From contig JAJZII010000031.1 of the NCBI GenBank assembly GCA_021810685.1, positions 1 through 5,912 of the forward strand: a stretch of DNA of 5,912 nt, written 5' to 3'. Each line of letters starts with the position of its first letter. Position 1 is the first letter of the stretch. The DNA is from Microcaldota archaeon. Its GTDB lineage: Archaea; Micrarchaeota; Micrarchaeia; Micrarchaeales; Micrarchaeaceae. Below, piece after piece: positions 4,007 through 5,912 of the stretch. The position numbers and the translations under genes were made by a program. Under the pieces are notes generated by a model. It was not told the origin of the DNA. It did not search any database and worked only from the letters and a program-made list of their open reading frames with translations.

Positions 4007-4717
4007 ATGAACAAGAGAATTAACTGGAAAAGGTTCGGACCCACAGTGGCAGGTGTGGCAGTCGCAACAGGATTGGCGATAGGCGCGTACCACGGCGCAC
4101 GGGCAGACGAGCCCGTGGCGCAGACGCGCGGCGTGATTTCGCAGATTACAAGGAGTGTTTCGAACAGTACAGGCAGCGTTAAAGGCCAGCTGCCCCAGCA
4201 GGAGCAGAGCGAGCAGAAGCAGGAGAAGCTCGACCAGGAGCTGAAGGGCCTGCCTTTTGAGATATCAGACCCGGCGAGCAATGCGCAATGGGAGCAGGCG
4301 AAGTTCGATTTCGAATCTGCCGCACAGTACTACGCCGTAGCGGCGGGTAATGCGCAGATAATGGGAAAGCAGGATGTGGCAGCGTACTACGCTGCAAAGT
4401 CGGTTTCCACGCTGGAGATACCAGCGAAGGATTACATGAACAGCGAACCGCAGATATCAATAAAGTACTTTGACATGGCTGCGGGGTTGGCGCTCGGATA
4501 TTACAAGGCAGGCTACGGCCCAGAATTCCTCGGGTATGCGATAGACAACCTGAATATGCTTGAACAGGCTTACATCAAGAATGCAGAGAATGTGGATCCC
4601 AGCTACAAGGTGGCCGGCTTGACGATCAGCATCGGCAACCAGAGCGAGGCCAGACAGGATAGGGAGCAGGCGGCGAAGGTCCGACAGGAGATAAGCACCC
4701 TAGTAAGGAAGCGCTGA
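4007..4717 (+). CDS. Exported or membrane-anchored helical protein of unknown function
   Basis: I do not recognise this 236-residue protein. A basic N-terminus (NKRINWKR) is followed by a hydrophobic stretch at about 10-28 and a possible cleavage site after ARA (31-33), so it is probably secreted or N-terminally anchored. Residues 59-81 are rich in Q, E and K and look like a short coiled coil. Residues 95-195 read as antiparallel helices rich in Ala and Tyr (AKFDFESAAQYYAVAAG, VAAYYAAKS, YFDMAAGLALGYYKAGYG), suggestive of TPR-like repeats but without a clear 34-residue period. Two N-glycosylation sequons occur (N53, N211). The C-terminus is charged (residues 214-236). No in-frame ATG lies upstream of 4007. 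The gene has its own promoter and a long structured leader; no good Shine-Dalgarno sequence precedes it, only GGGA at 3998-4001. Confidence 0.75.
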   Translation: MNKRINWKRFGPTVAGVAVATGLAIGAYHGARADEPVAQTRGVISQITRSVSNSTGSVKGQLPQQEQSEQKQEKLDQELKGLPFEISDPASNAQWEQAKFDFESAAQYYAVAAGNAQIMGKQDVAAYYAAKSVSTLEIPAKDYMNSEPQISIKYFDMAAGLALGYYKAGYGPEFLGYAIDNLNMLEQAYIKNAENVDPSYKVAGLTISIGNQSEARQDREQAAKVRQEISTLVRKR

Positions 4718-4816
4718 GCCAATCCAGGAGAAACTGAAGTCACTCCTATTTGAGAGCCGCCGGGCAAGCGGATGGCACAGGAATTTTACGGGATGATAGC
4801 TGGGCGTGTAGCACTG

Positions 4817-4826
4817 CCTCCTTTTT
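4817..4826 (+). terminator. Pyrimidine/T-rich terminator of the 4007 gene
   Basis: CTCCTTTTT falls within 4817-4826, about 100 bases after the stop codon and just before the TATA box of the peroxiredoxin gene. Archaeal RNA polymerase terminates at such T-rich tracts without needing a hairpin. A weak hairpin, CCGC with GCGG (4757-4771), lies upstream but is not followed by T's. Confidence 0.4.
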
Positions 4827-4838
4827 ACACAACTGCGG

Positions 4839-4847
4839 TTATATATT
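4839..4847 (+). promoter_or_regulatory. Promoter of the peroxiredoxin gene
   Basis: TTATATATT (4839-4847) predicts a start near 4868, giving a leader of about nine bases before ATG 4877. AGGT (4867-4870) lies six bases before the ATG as a minimal ribosome binding site. No clear operator dyad for a redox sensor was seen. Confidence 0.6.
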
Positions 4848-4876
4848 TTTCCACGTACATATAACTAGGTAATATT

Positions 4877-5473
4877 ATGCAGGCACAGTTCGACATAGGA
4901 AGCGTGGCACCGCAGATAAAGGCAAAGGCTTGGTTCCCAGAGACGCAGAAGATAGCGGAGTTCAATCTCTCATCATACAAGGGCAAGTGGGTCATACTCA
5001 CCTTCTATCCAGGAGACTTCACGTTCGTGTGCGCGACAGACATAGAGGCATTCATGAGCTCCTATGAAGAATTCGTAAAGAACAATGTCGCGATAGTCGC
5101 GATCAGCACGGACAGCGTGTTCTCCCACAAGGCATGGAGCGAGACCTCGCCGCGGGTCAAGACGAGCAAGATACCGCTAGTGGATGACTTCAACAAGCGG
5201 ATATCTACCGATTACGGCTACCTGAACCAGGAAACTGGTGCGGCAAGGAGAGGCACGGTGATAATAGATCCCGACGGAGTGGTCCAGTACGCCGCGATAC
5301 ACAACGATGCGATAGGGAAGGACGTCGATCACATATACACGGTGCTGATGGGCCTCAAGTACATACGCGACACCCCGGCGGCGGAAGGGCACGTGTGCGC
5401 GATACCGGCCAACTGGAAGCTCGGCAAGCGTGCGCTTGACATAGACGTGGTCAACGACATAGGCAAGCTCTGA
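4877..5473 (+). CDS. Typical 2-Cys peroxiredoxin (AhpC/Prx1 type)
   Basis: This is a 198-residue thiol peroxidase that reduces hydrogen peroxide and organic hydroperoxides in the cytosol. The active site is FYPGDFTFVCATD (43-55) with peroxidatic C52 and the T49-x-x-C signature; the conserved active-site Arg is R125 in ARRGTVIIDPDG. The resolving cysteine is C174 in GHVCAIPANW (171-180), so the enzyme should form an intersubunit disulfide. Length and layout match AhpC/Prx1 proteins. Two departures are visible: alanine replaces the usual proline after C52 (VCAT instead of VCPT), and AI is inserted between the resolving Cys and the PANW motif. No reductase partner (AhpF, thioredoxin or thioredoxin reductase) lies in the window. 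It has its own promoter and is probably monocistronic. Confidence 0.95.
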   Translation: MQAQFDIGSVAPQIKAKAWFPETQKIAEFNLSSYKGKWVILTFYPGDFTFVCATDIEAFMSSYEEFVKNNVAIVAISTDSVFSHKAWSETSPRVKTSKIPLVDDFNKRISTDYGYLNQETGAARRGTVIIDPDGVVQYAAIHNDAIGKDVDHIYTVLMGLKYIRDTPAAEGHVCAIPANWKLGKRALDIDVVNDIGKL

Positions 5474-5486
5474 ACGCGCTGTGAAA

Positions 5487-5495
5487 CTTAATAAG
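5487..5495 (+). promoter_or_regulatory. TATA box of the 5518 gene (leaderless start)
   Basis: CTTAATAAG, centred at 5491, is preceded by a purine-rich GTGAAA and lies 27 bases before ATG 5518. The message should be leaderless, and no Shine-Dalgarno sequence is present. A small hairpin CTTAG-CTGTC-CTAAG (5496-5510) sits between the box and the start. Confidence 0.5.
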
Positions 5496-5517
5496 CTTAG
5501 CTGTCCTAAGAGTAGTG

Positions 5518-5912
5518 ATGCTTATGCGCATGGCCATAACGGGTTTGTTGCTTCTAGTGTCAGTGCTTGCGGCACAGTCGGGAGCCATGTATCTCGCGAT
5601 ACAGGGTCCGGTCAACGGCACGCTCAACAACAACGGCAGCATATATCTAGGGAAGCTAGGACCTGGGGAGAGCTTCTACGTCCTCGCATCCGCATCTACG
5701 TCTAACGCGAGCGGCGCTTACGTCAACATAGGCTGGGACAGGTTCGAAGCGATAGGCCTTCCTAATGGATGGTCCGCACAACCGTCTCCACTCTACGAGA
5801 ATCCGATGAAGCTCAAAATAACCGCTGCGCCGTACGCACAGGACGGTGTTTACAGGCTCGTGCTTCGCGCTGTCAACGTAGGAAACTACTCAAAGCTGGG
5901 CAACATAACAGT
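5518..5912 (+). CDS. Secreted or surface protein with beta-sandwich-like domain, cut by window edge
   Basis: The first 131 residues are visible and the frame is open to the edge. Residues 1-22 (MLMRMAITGLLLLVSVLAAQ) form a signal peptide, possibly cleaved near A19 or A23. The mature part is rich in N, G, S and Y with alternating strands. The stretch FEAIGLPNGWSAQPSP (76-91) followed by strand KLKITAAP (98-105) and GVYRLVLRAVNVGN (110-123) resembles the NEW3/CARDB-like beta-sandwich found in archaeal surface proteins. That assignment is by pattern only. Five N-glycosylation sequons occur (N33, N39, N63, N123, N129), fitting an S-layer or cell-surface role. ATG 5518 is chosen because the TATA box is 27 bases upstream; ATG 5524 or 5530 are alternatives. 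It starts 44 bases after the peroxiredoxin stop but has its own promoter. Confidence 0.75.
   Translation, partial: MLMRMAITGLLLLVSVLAAQSGAMYLAIQGPVNGTLNNNGSIYLGKLGPGESFYVLASASTSNASGAYVNIGWDRFEAIGLPNGWSAQPSPLYENPMKLKITAAPYAQDGVYRLVLRAVNVGNYSKLGNIT

Noticed and set aside
4751..4775. CCGC/GCGG hairpin as an intrinsic terminator
   Set aside because: The stem is only four pairs and no T-run follows; the T-rich tract at 4822-4826 is a better candidate.
1..5912. CRISPR array, insertion sequence or long direct repeats
   Set aside because: No regularly spaced repeats, transposase motifs or duplicated long segments were seen on either strand.

Overview
The window looks like a piece of archaeal chromosome, most plausibly from a DPANN lineage of the Micrarchaeota/ARMAN type. 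The evidence is an archaeal-type ribosomal protein uS13, TATA boxes about 25-32 bases before most genes (several apparently leaderless), heavy use of AGG/AGA for Arg and ATA for Ile, a single-chain duplicated Lrp/AsnC regulator, and a tRNA gene interrupted by two tiny bulge-helix-bulge introns. The lineage is an inference; only the archaeal assignment is firm. No mobile element, CRISPR array or rRNA was seen.

Layout. On the minus strand, bases 1-283 carry tRNA-Ser(GGA), split by a 13-nt anticodon-loop intron and a 16-nt T-loop intron, followed 12 bases later by the start of rps13, which runs off the left edge. Divergent from these is a plus-strand HAD-IIB hydrolase related to eukaryotic-type phosphomannomutase (548-1411). 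Its 3' end overlaps by 29 bp the convergent end of a ten-helix EamA/DMT transporter with an extra soluble C-terminal domain (2681-1383, minus). The transporter shares a 116-bp intergenic region with a divergent HTH-RAM-HTH-RAM regulator (2798-3802). After it come a secreted or membrane-anchored helical protein with an unusually long, structured leader (4007-4717), a typical 2-Cys peroxiredoxin (4877-5473), and the start of a signal-peptide-bearing, sequon-rich surface protein cut by the right edge (from 5518).

How the genes may work together. The transporter and regulator look like a regulator/exporter pair: inverted repeats lie between their two TATA boxes, and a short motif (S-G-x-x-R-S-F-x-M-V-x-A) occurs in both the regulator's second RAM-like half and the transporter's soluble tail. 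This suggests that both may sense a related small ligand, probably an amino acid. The tRNA and rps13 are probably co-transcribed as a translation unit. The peroxiredoxin stands alone under its own promoter. The remaining genes have no evident functional link.

The most notable observations are the doubly interrupted tRNA-Ser with a 3-4-3 BHB motif inside its T-loop, the regulator/transporter pair with the shared motif, and the leader before 4007, whose 13-bp long-range stem starts at the predicted transcription start and competes with a local hairpin.
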